Shown here: positions 8,083 through 16,063 of the stretch, in pieces
Position numbering within the stretch: position 1 is the first letter of the stretch
Layout: each line of letters begins with the position of its first letter
Assembly (NCBI GenBank): GCA_035524315.1
Contig: DATKPD010000003.1
Coordinates: forward strand, 4,861-68,860
Direction of reading: 5' to 3'
DNA: 64,000 nucleotides
DNA from: BOG-938 sp035524315
Lineage (GTDB): Bacteria; Pseudomonadota; Alphaproteobacteria; Caulobacterales; Caulobacteraceae
Notes under the pieces: model-generated
What the model saw: only the letters and a program-made list of their open reading frames with translations
Database searches by the model: none
What the model was told of the DNA's origin: nothing
Program-made: the position numbers and the translations under genes

Positions 8083-10992
8083 TCAGAAGTCCTTGCGCGC
8101 GCCGATGGAGACCACGCGGCCGATCGGATTGCCGCCGAAGGTGTCGTAGCCCGAAGCGCCAGCCCCGCCAGCTCCGCCGTTGTTGTAGAAGGGCGGCGCC
8201 TTATCGAACAGGTTCTGAACATCGACGTAGAGCTGCGTGCCCGAGGTCCAGCCGCTCTTGTTGGGGAACTCGTACTGCACGTGCAGGTCGAAGGTGTCGT
8301 TGGCCGCCACCGTGTCGCCGCCGCTGATCGGCTGGCCGGTGGCGTTGCGCACGATCGGCGTCACGGTAGTGCCGCTCCAGTTCTTGTAGGCGCCCGTGTG
8401 GCTCCAGAACAGGCTGGCCGAAACCCCCTGCGCCCAGCCGTCCGTACCATCCCAGGTCACGCCCGAGCGCATCTGGAACTGGATGGAGGGGAAGGTGGTG
8501 TTAGCCCCGGTGGTGTTCAGCACGCTGTAAATCGGCGTGCCATTGCCGATCTGCTGCTTGAACTGTGTTTCATAGGTGCCCGCCGTCTGCATGGTGAAGC
8601 GGCCGGCGGCGGTGTTCAGCCGGTAGCTGGCGTCGAAGTCGATGCCTTCCACCCACAGGTTCAACACGTTGCGCTGCTGATAGCTGTACAGGAAGTACGA
8701 GGTCGGCGGCAGCGCCCCCGTCTGGGGCAAGCCTGCGCCCAGAGCCTGAATCTGTGCGGCGTTGGCGCCGGCGGGGAACACCGTTAGCACCTGATTGATC
8801 AAGGCCGGCGAGTTCACCGCGACCGACGGGGCTGGCGAGGTGACGGCGCCCGCGATCTCGTTGTGCCAGTAGTTGACCGAAACCCTCAGGCCACGGACCT
8901 GGTCAGGGGTGAAGTCCGCGCCCACCGACCAGCTCTTGCCCGTCTGCGGAACCAGGTAGCGATTGCCGCCGGTGATCTCCGCCCCGGCGATCGAGGTGCC
9001 GATGGTGCAGGATGCGGCCGTGGCCACGCAGCCGGGGACCTGAGCGAGGGCGGGCACGACCGAATAGGGGATTGTGATGGCGCCGAGCGAGTAGTTGGTC
9101 AGGCCGCTTTCGCCGGTCAGACCCCACTGGCCCAAGGGCGTGCCGACCGAGTTGAGCGACGGCGCCGTGAACGAGGTGGCGTAACCGGCGTGCAGTTTCA
9201 CGCCCGACATCGGCTCCCAGTTGGCGCCGACCTTCGGGTTCGAAGTGCCGCCGACATCGCTGTAGTGGTCGTAGCGGCCCGAGACGCTCAGGTCGATGCG
9301 GCGCGCGCCGGGGATGTTCATGTCGGGGCTCACCACCGGCACCAGCACTTCGCCGTAGCCGGCTTCGACCGTGCGCGCGAGGCTCACGTCGATCGAGGAC
9401 TCGCCAATCGATGCGGGGCCCACGCCCGAGGGCTGAGCCACGCTCAGGTGCTCGGTGTAATGGGTGAATTCGCCGCCAACGGCCAGCTTCACGTCGCCGG
9501 CCGGCAGGTGGAAGACGCTGCCGTCGACCTTCAGGGTGAAGTCCTGGATGTCGTGGCGGGTCGTGCGGGTCTGCAGCGAATCCGTCAGCGACTTCAGCAC
9601 CGAAGCGGGCGTGGGGTTGCCCGTGGTCAGGAACGGATCGAGCGCGTTGGCCGTGCTCAGGGTCTGGGTGGAGAAGACGTTGGTGCCGGGGATCGACGGG
9701 GTGGTCAGACTGCCCGACCCGTTGGTCGTGCCGTTCAACGCCAGATTGGCCACATAGGGGTTCACGGCGCCGATGACCTGTTGGCCCGACGTGGTCTGGC
9801 CGATGGTCGCCGCCGCGGTCGCCTGCCAGTCGCCGATCAGCTTATAGACGGCGTTGGGATGGACGTAGAACGTCTCGTCGCTGGCGTTGGTGTGGGCGCC
9901 GGGCCCTAGCAGGGCGTCGGCGTCCCAATAGACGGTCTCGGAGGTCGCGCCGGCGATGGGGCTCTGGAAGTAGGGATTGGCGGTGGTGATGGTCGAGGTC
10001 ACCGTGCCGCGGACGTTGCGCGTCACCTCCTGCAGATTGGAATAGACCACGTCGCCGCCGACGGTCAGGCGATCGTTCACGGTCTCGGTGATGCGACCCA
10101 TCATGCTGTGGCGGGCTTCCTGAGGCAGCAGGTCCGTGCGGCCGGTATAATCGCACATGCCCGCGCCGGTCGCCGGCACGGTGCTGGCGTAGGGGGCCGG
10201 ATAATATGCGCCGCCGCTGGTCTTGATGGTCGCCGCGCCGCAGTTGTACGAGGCAAGGTCTGAACCGCCCTGAGCGGTATGGTTCAGCCCGGTGAACGAC
10301 CGATTGCCTGCTTCCAGGTCGCTGCGGAAATCATAGTTGTAGGCGATCCAGGCCGAGCCGGAGTCCCACTTCTTGCCGGCCAGGGCGCCAAACGAATAGG
10401 TGTGGTACTGGTCGCCGAAACCCGCCTGCCCTTCGATCTTCAGGCCGTCGAAGCTCGGGCGCGTGATGAAGTTGACCACGCCCGCCACGGCGTCCGAGCC
10501 GTAGATCGACGAGGCGCCGTCGGCCAGCACTTCCACCCGCTGAAGGGCGATCGGCGGGATGATGTTCGGATCGATCAGGGTGTGGTTGAGGCCGGTGTAC
10601 GGCACGCGGTGGCCATCGACCAGGATCAGCGTCTGGTTGGACGCGCTGGCGCCCAGGCCGTGGATGACCGGGGCATCGACGCCCGCGCCGTCGGCGCTGG
10701 TAAACCCGCCCTGGCCGGCGGACTGCATGCCGGAAATGGCCGGGACGTTCTGCAGAATCTGCTGCACCGTCTGATCTGCGGTCTTCTCGATCGCGTCCTG
10801 ACCGACCGACACCACCGTCGCGCCGACCGGCGCCGCGCCGCGAATGCTGGTGCCGGTGATGACGATGGTGTCCGTGGCCGGCGCCTGCTGGGCGAAGGCC
10901 GAGCCCGCGGCGCAGACGGCGACGACCGCGATGGACGCTCCGGCCAGGAGCCGGCGTGAACGCGAACTGGATTGACGGTTGTCACCGAACAT
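8083..10992 (-). CDS. TonB-dependent outer-membrane receptor
   Basis: 969 aa. A long signal peptide ends near SAFA|QQ (residue 34). Next come the TonB-box region with TDTIVITGTSI and the plug domain (QILQNVPAISG, ILVDGHRVP, VEVLADGASSIYGSDAVAGV), then a long beta barrel ending in a C-terminal phenylalanine (GARKDF), as expected for BamA-dependent insertion. It would import a ligand too large or scarce for porins. The start at 10992 begins the signal peptide; an in-frame ATG at 11184 would add 64 non-family residues. First gene of the receptor - carboxylesterase - ThuA operon, with operator-like site B about 100 nt upstream. The substrate is probably the ester handled by the next gene. Confidence 0.93.
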   Translation of the reverse strand: MFGDNRQSSSRSRRLLAGASIAVVAVCAAGSAFAQQAPATDTIVITGTSIRGAAPVGATVVSVGQDAIEKTADQTVQQILQNVPAISGMQSAGQGGFTSADGAGVDAPVIHGLGASASNQTLILVDGHRVPYTGLNHTLIDPNIIPPIALQRVEVLADGASSIYGSDAVAGVVNFITRPSFDGLKIEGQAGFGDQYHTYSFGALAGKKWDSGSAWIAYNYDFRSDLEAGNRSFTGLNHTAQGGSDLASYNCGAATIKTSGGAYYPAPYASTVPATGAGMCDYTGRTDLLPQEARHSMMGRITETVNDRLTVGGDVVYSNLQEVTRNVRGTVTSTITTANPYFQSPIAGATSETVYWDADALLGPGAHTNASDETFYVHPNAVYKLIGDWQATAAATIGQTTSGQQVIGAVNPYVANLALNGTTNGSGSLTTPSIPGTNVFSTQTLSTANALDPFLTTGNPTPASVLKSLTDSLQTRTTRHDIQDFTLKVDGSVFHLPAGDVKLAVGGEFTHYTEHLSVAQPSGVGPASIGESSIDVSLARTVEAGYGEVLVPVVSPDMNIPGARRIDLSVSGRYDHYSDVGGTSNPKVGANWEPMSGVKLHAGYATSFTAPSLNSVGTPLGQWGLTGESGLTNYSLGAITIPYSVVPALAQVPGCVATAASCTIGTSIAGAEITGGNRYLVPQTGKSWSVGADFTPDQVRGLRVSVNYWHNEIAGAVTSPAPSVAVNSPALINQVLTVFPAGANAAQIQALGAGLPQTGALPPTSYFLYSYQQRNVLNLWVEGIDFDASYRLNTAAGRFTMQTAGTYETQFKQQIGNGTPIYSVLNTTGANTTFPSIQFQMRSGVTWDGTDGWAQGVSASLFWSHTGAYKNWSGTTVTPIVRNATGQPISGGDTVAANDTFDLHVQYEFPNKSGWTSGTQLYVDVQNLFDKAPPFYNNGGAGGAGASGYDTFGGNPIGRVVSIGARKDF

Positions 10993-11088
10993 TGGGTTTC
11001 CTCTCTGAACGTCTTGCCGCGTGTTGCGGACGTGGTTGGCCGACCGGTTTTCCGTCAGGGGCATGAGGCGGCGTCGAAGATTACAAAG

Positions 11089-11111
11089 ATACGTACTGGT
11101 TCGTTCATTTT
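11089..11111 (+). promoter_or_regulatory. Candidate TetR operator B, upstream of the TonB receptor operon
   Basis: The core ACGTACTGGTTCGT (11091-11104) differs from site A (5211-5224) only in its two central bases. AT before and TCATTTT after are also shared. It lies about 100 nt upstream of the receptor start and within the 367-nt divergent region (10993-11359) between receptor and TetR genes, the usual place for a local TetR operator. Apart from this site and site C nothing else was recognised in that region. Confidence 0.58.
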
Positions 11112-11218
11112 TGAACCAGTCGATGCCGATGGTCAGTGCCGTTTGGAAAGGGTCGTGATAGTTCCTCCCGCACACAGCCATCATGGGCTGCGTTTGTTGC
11201 CTTTGAACTGGACAATAC

Positions 11219-11236
11219 TAACTAGTTGGTACATGT
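11219..11236 (-). promoter_or_regulatory. Weak third copy of the operator motif (site C), near tetR
   Basis: Reading leftward, ATGTACCAACTAGT (11234-11221) matches site A in 10 of 14 positions and keeps the GTACCA core. It is about 125 nt upstream of the chosen TetR start and overlaps the self-complementary AACTAGTT. It could serve autoregulation. The match is weaker than A or B and could be chance. Confidence 0.3.
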
Positions 11237-11359
11237 CAATGCCAACGATGACGCAGCCCTGGCAACCGGAAAGCGCGTTGGACTCATTCATGATTTCGCT
11301 CGAGCCAAGGAGCGAACGTCTTTAAAGCGTGCCTGATGGCGCTGGCGTGGGAGAGCCGA

Positions 11360-12025
11360 ATGCCAAAAGCCAAGACCGCCGAGCAAGCGCTGCAAGGCCC
11401 GGCGACCTCGCGCGTGAACAATCCGGAAAAGACCAAGGCCGAGATCTTGGAGGTCGCGTTCAAGGAATTCGCGGATAACGGCTACGGCGGCGCGCGCGTG
11501 GACGAAATCGCGGCGCGGACCTCCACCAGCAAGCGCATGATCTACTACTATTTCGAGAGCAAGGACGGTTTATATCAGGCGGTCCTGCGCGAATATTATC
11601 TGCGCTTGCGAGGGGCCGAACGCACCTTGCATCTGGAAGACAAACGGCCGCTCGACGCGCTCGCCGAATTGGTGTCGTTCACCTTCGACTACCACACCAC
11701 ACACCCCGATGGCGTCCGGCTGATTATCGTCGAAAACATCCAGAACGGCAGGACCGTCTCTCAGCTGCCCAATGTCGAAGGCCTGAACTCGGTCATCATC
11801 CACTCGGTGAGGGACATTTGCGAACGGGGCGCCAGCGAAGGCGTCATTCGGCCCAATATCGATCCGGTGGATCTCTACCAGACCATCGCCGCCCTGAGCT
11901 TCTTCAACGTGACCAACAAGTACACCTTCGCCAAGATTTTCCAGCGCGACATGACATCGCCTGAGGCCTTGGCGGCGCGCAAGGCTTCGGTCGTCGAGAC
12001 GATCCTGCGCTTCGTCGCGGCTTAG
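11360..12025 (+). CDS. TetR-family transcriptional regulator
   Basis: 221 aa. The N-terminal helix-turn-helix domain is clear: TKAEILEVAFKEFADNGYGG, then VDEIAARTSTSKRMIYYYF and ESKDGLYQAVL. The C-terminal half (ligand binding, dimerisation) is all-helical and includes HPDGVRLIIVENIQNG. The start at 11360 has GGGAGAG just upstream; an in-frame ATG at 11336 lacks a good ribosome site. It is divergent from the TonB receptor operon. Two near-identical palindromes, before that operon and before the aldehyde dehydrogenase operon, make it the probable repressor of both, induced by the substrate or a CoA intermediate. The repressor role is family knowledge; the targets are inferred from position and motif. 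Confidence 0.93.
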   Translation: MPKAKTAEQALQGPATSRVNNPEKTKAEILEVAFKEFADNGYGGARVDEIAARTSTSKRMIYYYFESKDGLYQAVLREYYLRLRGAERTLHLEDKRPLDALAELVSFTFDYHTTHPDGVRLIIVENIQNGRTVSQLPNVEGLNSVIIHSVRDICERGASEGVIRPNIDPVDLYQTIAALSFFNVTNKYTFAKIFQRDMTSPEALAARKASVVETILRFVAA

Positions 12026-12208
12026 GCGGCGGTGTCGGTCGTTCGGACTGGCGGCCGGCCCGTCATATCCTGCGGTCCCCTGCCCGCGCGATTGGGACGA
12101 GAAGCGTCAACCCCGGTCGCCCATACGCGAGGCGAATCGCGAGCCGTTGCCCATCCGAAATCGCCTCCGCCCCCTGGAACAAGCAGACCGGCCGCACCTT
12201 TAAGGTCC

Positions 12209-12577
12209 ATGCCGAACGCGCCGCGCCAAATCGTCCTGGTCGTTGAGGACGAAGTTCTTATCAGGCTGGAGGCGGCACAGGCTCTCTCCGACCATGGCTA
12301 CGAGGTGGTGGAGGCCGAGCACGCGGCGCACGCGATCTCTATCTGCGTGCAGCACCCTCGCATCGATCTGTTGTTCACCGATGTGAATATGCCGGGCGAT
12401 ATGAACGGCATCGATCTGGCGGAATATCTGCTGACCGAGCGCCCACGTCTGAAAATCATCATCACGTCCGCCGCGCCGCTGCTGCGGAGCATCAATCACC
12501 TCGAGGCGGCCTTTTTGCCCAAGCCCTACGAAATGATGAGACTGCGCGAGGCGGCGGCCGGACTGCTGGCCGCTTAG
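12209..12577 (+). CDS. Single-domain response regulator
   Basis: 122 aa, one receiver domain. The acidic pair Glu13-Asp14 (VVEDE), the phosphoacceptor Asp58 (LLFTDVNMPG) and the conserved lysine in AFLPKPYE are in place, with no output domain. The start is the ATG at 12209, directly before the REC fold; an open frame reaches back to 12032 but its extra sequence is Pro/Arg-rich and unlike protein. It converges on the PAS histidine kinase gene, their stop codons overlapping by 4 nt (12574-12577). That kinase is the likely phosphodonor, though the genes are not co-transcribed. Confidence 0.88.
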   Translation: MPNAPRQIVLVVEDEVLIRLEAAQALSDHGYEVVEAEHAAHAISICVQHPRIDLLFTDVNMPGDMNGIDLAEYLLTERPRLKIIITSAAPLLRSINHLEAAFLPKPYEMMRLREAAAGLLAA

Positions 12578-13713
12578 CTCGCGTCGGCTTCAGTGAGCGG
12601 CATCGACAGGGTGAACCGCGTCTCGACCGCATCCGAGCGAACCTCCAGCACGCCGCCGTGCGCATTTGCGATCTCTGAAGCGATGTGAAGACCCAGCCCG
12701 AGACCCTGCTGATTGGGGCGTACGTCGCCGCGGAAGAAAGGCTGAAATAGCCGGTCCATGGCCGCCTCGCTGATCGGCTCGCCCGCATTGGCCACCGAGA
12801 GCTCGAGCCGGCCGTCGCGGGTTTCGACATCGAGCCGCACGGGCTGGCGCGGATCGCCATAGGTCAAGGCGTTGCTGAGCAGGTTGGATACGAGTTGCCC
12901 CATGCGGCTGTCGTCGAAACTGACGGCGTCGCGCAAGTCGAACCGGCAGGCGATCACCCGGCTTGGCGCGTTGATCTCCAACTCGGAGACAACGTGGCGC
13001 AATATCGGCTCCAGGGATCCAACCCTGCGGCTGAGGTCGATCCCGCCGCCCAGCCTCGCGCGCGCGAAATCCATCACATTGTCGATCAGCCCGGCCATGC
13101 GATCGACGCTGGCCTCCATCAGCTTCAGAAGCTGGACCGCCTTTTCGCTCAGGGGCTCGCGACCGAGCAGCCGAGCGCCCCCGACGATCGACGCCAGCGG
13201 GTTGCGCAAATCGTGTCCCAGCACCGCGATGAACTGCTCGCGCAATTCAGAGGCGGCCTGTTCGTCTCTCAGGCGTTGCACCGCCAGGGCTTCGCGGCCG
13301 AGCAGATCACGCTCGTAGCCGCGCCGGTCCTTGGCGCGCATGACCACCACCCGGATAGCAAGGAGGCGGCCTTCGCCGTCCCGGCGCTCGGACGCGTTGA
13401 CCAGCACCGGAAGCTTTTCGCCGCCGCCGGTCACCAGATCAAGCGCGACCTCCTCGAACCCGCCTTGCAAGCGCAAGTGCGGCGCGAAGTTGGTCTCGTA
13501 GAAGATCCGGCCGGCGACCGTCAGCAGGTCGCGCAGCCGTTTGCCGCGCAAATCGTCCTCCGACAGGCCGATCCATTCGGCGAAGGTAAAGTTGACCTTG
13601 GTTATCCGGCCGTCGGGCGACATCGTGAGGTAGCCGCACGGGGCGTGGTCGAAGAGGTCGGCTAAATCCTCGGCGGTCACCGACGCAGGGTGATTGGGCG
13701 CCCGATCAGACAT
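12574..13713 (-). CDS. PAS-domain soluble sensor histidine kinase
   Basis: 379 aa with no membrane segment. An N-terminal PAS domain (about 15-130; FDHAPCGYLTMSPDG, ITKVNFTFAEWIGLSEDDL) is followed by a short linker, a HisKA dimerisation domain with phospho-acceptor His167 in VLGHDLRNPLASI, and a HATPase domain with NLLSNALTYG and GLGLGLHIASEIANAHGG. Its ATG lies 8 nt inside the end of the upstream RsbQ-like hydrolase gene, so the two are made together. In Bacillus subtilis RsbQ activates the PAS-PP2C phosphatase RsbP; here the PAS partner carries a kinase instead. The inferred role is to sense a hydrolase-derived signal through PAS and pass it to a receiver protein such as the one at 12209-12577. 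Confidence 0.93.
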   Translation of the reverse strand: MSDRAPNHPASVTAEDLADLFDHAPCGYLTMSPDGRITKVNFTFAEWIGLSEDDLRGKRLRDLLTVAGRIFYETNFAPHLRLQGGFEEVALDLVTGGGEKLPVLVNASERRDGEGRLLAIRVVVMRAKDRRGYERDLLGREALAVQRLRDEQAASELREQFIAVLGHDLRNPLASIVGGARLLGREPLSEKAVQLLKLMEASVDRMAGLIDNVMDFARARLGGGIDLSRRVGSLEPILRHVVSELEINAPSRVIACRFDLRDAVSFDDSRMGQLVSNLLSNALTYGDPRQPVRLDVETRDGRLELSVANAGEPISEAAMDRLFQPFFRGDVRPNQQGLGLGLHIASEIANAHGGVLEVRSDAVETRFTLSMPLTEADAS

Positions 13714-14494
13714 GGGCGCGAATGGCGGCGACCACTTCCGCGGGCGCGCTGAGGTTCGGGCAATGGCCGGTGGCCTCCAGAACGACCAGCGTGCTGCCGG
13801 TGATTTGCTGGTGAACGTACTGGCCGACGGCGAGGGGCGCGATGATGTCGTCGCTGCACTGAAGGATAAGCGTCGGGGTGGTGACCTTCGCCAGGTCGGC
13901 CCGGTTGTCGGACATGAAGGTGGCGTGCGCGAACGCCTTGGCGATGGCCGGATCCGTGCGGCAGAAGCTGGCCGTCAGTTCGTCGCCGAGCTCTGGCCGC
14001 TCGGGATTGCCCATGATGACGGGGGCCAGGGCGCGCGACCACGCCATGGGATTTTCGTCCAAGAACTTCAGCAGATCCTCGATCTGTTCCGTGGTGAATC
14101 CGCCCACATAGCCGTCGTCATCGATGTAGCGCGGCGATGGGCCGACCAGGATCAGTTGGGCGAAGAGCTCCGGCGCATCGATCGCCGCCAAGACACCGAT
14201 CATCCCGCTGACCGAATGGCCCACAAATATGGTCCGCGCCAGGCCCAGCTCACGCAAAATCTCGACCAGATCGGCCGCGTAACCAGCCAAGCCCACGTAT
14301 TTGGCGGGGTCGTAGGCGTCCAGATCGGAACCGCCCGCGCCGACGCTGTCGAACAGCACCGTCCGGAACCGCGCCTCGAACGCCGGCGCCACATGCCGCC
14401 ACATGGTCTGGTCGCAGCCGAAGCCGTGGGCGAACACCATCGCCTGATCGCCGGACCCTTTGACTCGCACGTTGTTGCGCTGAACAGCCGACAA
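13706..14494 (-). CDS. RsbQ-like alpha/beta hydrolase (signal hydrolase/receptor)
   Basis: 262 aa, close to Bacillus RsbQ (269 aa), with diagnostic stretches: VFAHGFGCDQTMWRHVAPAF, the nucleophile elbow FVGHSVSG (Ser94), VGPSPRYIDDDGY, the acid region LILQCSDDIIAP and the catalytic His in EATGHCPNLS. RsbQ/KAI2/D14 proteins bind and often slowly hydrolyse a small hydrophobic ligand and then act on a partner protein. The start is TTG at 14494: a strong GGAGG (14501-14505) lies six nucleotides upstream and the protein then begins as RsbQ does, whereas the ATG at 14587 would add an Arg-rich segment alien to the family. It overlaps the PAS kinase by 8 nt, which marks the kinase as its partner. Confidence 0.92.
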   Translation of the reverse strand: MSAVQRNNVRVKGSGDQAMVFAHGFGCDQTMWRHVAPAFEARFRTVLFDSVGAGGSDLDAYDPAKYVGLAGYAADLVEILRELGLARTIFVGHSVSGMIGVLAAIDAPELFAQLILVGPSPRYIDDDGYVGGFTTEQIEDLLKFLDENPMAWSRALAPVIMGNPERPELGDELTASFCRTDPAIAKAFAHATFMSDNRADLAKVTTPTLILQCSDDIIAPLAVGQYVHQQITGSTLVVLEATGHCPNLSAPAEVVAAIRAHV

Positions 14495-14605
14495 GACACG
14501 CCTCCGGGCCCGTCTGCGGCTTGGCCAGCACCAACAATAGGGACGTCGTAAGACCAGAACAATGGGCCGCACGGAGCGCCGGTTCACTTTGCGGTCGATG
14601 AACGT

Positions 14606-14649
14606 GCTCAGCCTGAGCGTAGCGCATGTGACGATCTGGCCGGCGTCAC
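14606..14649. promoter_or_regulatory. Two inverted repeats in the FAD oxidoreductase - RsbQ intergenic region
   Basis: In the 253-nt gap, GCTCAG-C-CTGAGC (14606-14618) is a perfect 6-bp hairpin or palindrome, and GTGACG (14628-14633) pairs with CGTCAC (14644-14649) across 10 nt. They may form a weak terminator behind the PKS/FAD genes or an operator for the RsbQ-kinase pair. No T-run follows on either strand. Confidence 0.25.
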
Positions 14650-14747
14650 TTCATCAGACCTGTCGTCCGCGACGCGACCTGGAGAACGGCGTCGACCCCA
14701 TGCGCAGCGTCGCCGGCGCCGGAAACAGGGGACTGCCAATCTATCGC

Positions 14748-15965
14748 TCAGGAAATCTGCGGGGCCGCCAAGCCGGTGGATGACAGCGCCTTCTGCGCGC
14801 TCTTTCCACTCAGCCGCGCGCCCCAGGTCAGCAGCTTGGGTAGGGTCGCCACCGCCGACCCAGCCAACGCCGCGGCCGCCGGATGCATGGCCACGGTCGC
14901 GATCGCGGACGCCGCGCGCAGTCTCAAGCCGAAATGGGCCCTCCAATCGGCGCTGTAGGCGTGCCCGATGGCGCGGGCCCGGCCGTCGTCGCCGAGGACG
15001 CGTTCGTTTTCGATCAGCGCCCGGCACAGGATCGAAGAGGACTGCATCGCCATGCTGATCCCCTCGGCGATCGCCGGATGGGCTTCGCCAGCGGCGTTGC
15101 CCACCCGAAACATCCCCGCCCGATACGCCGGCCGGATACCCGGCCGGATGGGTCCGGCGGACAAGATCGGACCGTCCAGTTCCGCGCGGACAAGCGATTG
15201 GCGCACGCCTTCACAGTGACGGCGGATATGGGCGAGCACGGCTTCGCCCGCCGAGAGTCCGGGCCACGTCTGACGGGTTCGCGCCAGTGTGTCGCGCCGG
15301 ATGCAGCAGGACAGGCCGACCCGGCCGCCGTCGGTCGACGCCATGCCGCCATAGCCGCCAGGAAACATCAGCAAGGGCATCAGATCCGGCGGCAGGTCGC
15401 CGCCATGAAAATGCGCCTTGAACGCCAACAGGTCGGAGGGCCGATGGGCTGGCGCCGGTTCAGACAGGGGCCCACGCTCCCAAGATCCATTCGCGGCGAT
15501 GATCCGGCGGGCGGTCAATCGCAGGCTGTTCGCGGGCCCGACGAGCGCGGCGTGGTGCAGTCCACCGACCCGTTCCATGTCCACGAGCTTGAAGGGCTGG
15601 AATAAAGTCGCGCCGGCCCGAACCGCGGCGTCGCGCAAAAGGCCATCGAGATGTTCGCGGCCTATCGCCCTGCCCCATGCGCCGGCGCCATTGACGACAC
15701 GCGGCATGGGAGACTCCGTGACCGTCCTTCCGGTGAACAGGGCGACCCGGCGTATCTCGGGCCCGGCGTGCTCGCCGAACCCGCCGCCGACGTCGGCCGG
15801 ATTCAGCAGCGGCAGGCTGGTGGCGGAAACGAATTCGCCGCACACCTTGCGCCTCGGGAAGACACTTTTTTCGACCAAGGCGACCGTCCAGCCGGCGCGC
15901 GCCAACAGTCTGGCGGCCGTCGACCCAGCCGGCCCGGCGCCGATGACGAGAACGTCGTAGATCAT
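14748..15965 (-). CDS. FAD-dependent oxidoreductase, geranylgeranyl-reductase/PKS-associated type
   Basis: 405 aa flavoprotein. The dinucleotide fold opens the protein (DVLVIGAGPAGSTAARLLAR, residues 4-23), followed by the family-typical FPRRKVCGEF. The second FAD motif region near the end reads FRVGNAAGEAHPAIAEGISMA. The fold belongs to the p-hydroxybenzoate hydroxylase / geranylgeranyl reductase group. Such genes commonly follow type III PKS genes in bacteria and hydroxylate or reduce the polyketide product. Its ATG overlaps the stop of a 33-codon ORF as ATGA (15962-15965), which in turn overlaps the PKS stop, so all three look translationally chained. The exact reaction is unknown. Confidence 0.88.
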   Translation of the reverse strand: MIYDVLVIGAGPAGSTAARLLARAGWTVALVEKSVFPRRKVCGEFVSATSLPLLNPADVGGGFGEHAGPEIRRVALFTGRTVTESPMPRVVNGAGAWGRAIGREHLDGLLRDAAVRAGATLFQPFKLVDMERVGGLHHAALVGPANSLRLTARRIIAANGSWERGPLSEPAPAHRPSDLLAFKAHFHGGDLPPDLMPLLMFPGGYGGMASTDGGRVGLSCCIRRDTLARTRQTWPGLSAGEAVLAHIRRHCEGVRQSLVRAELDGPILSAGPIRPGIRPAYRAGMFRVGNAAGEAHPAIAEGISMAMQSSSILCRALIENERVLGDDGRARAIGHAYSADWRAHFGLRLRAASAIATVAMHPAAAALAGSAVATLPKLLTWGARLSGKSAQKALSSTGLAAPQIS

Positions 15966-16063
15966 CCGCCGTCCGCGATCATGGTCGGGCTGAGCCTCTC
16001 GTCACCGCGAGAGACCTGGCGGCCCGAGCGGGCGCGAAAGCGAGGCTGGCGCTGATCGCTCAT
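15962..16063 (-). CDS. 33-codon ORF coupled between PKS and FAD oxidoreductase
   Basis: This small ORF starts with ATG at 16063, overlapping the PKS stop as ATGA, and ends with TGA overlapping the FAD oxidoreductase ATG as ATGA. The product (MSDQRQPRF...TMIADGG) is Arg-rich with no recognisable domain. In many alphaproteobacterial type III PKS operons a SAM methyltransferase gene sits exactly here. The frame could be what is left after deletion of that gene, a coupling leader, or a chance frame within a 94-nt spacer. The double ATGA linkage is the only evidence for translation. Confidence 0.4.
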   Translation of the reverse strand: MSDQRQPRFRARSGRQVSRGDERLSPTMIADGG

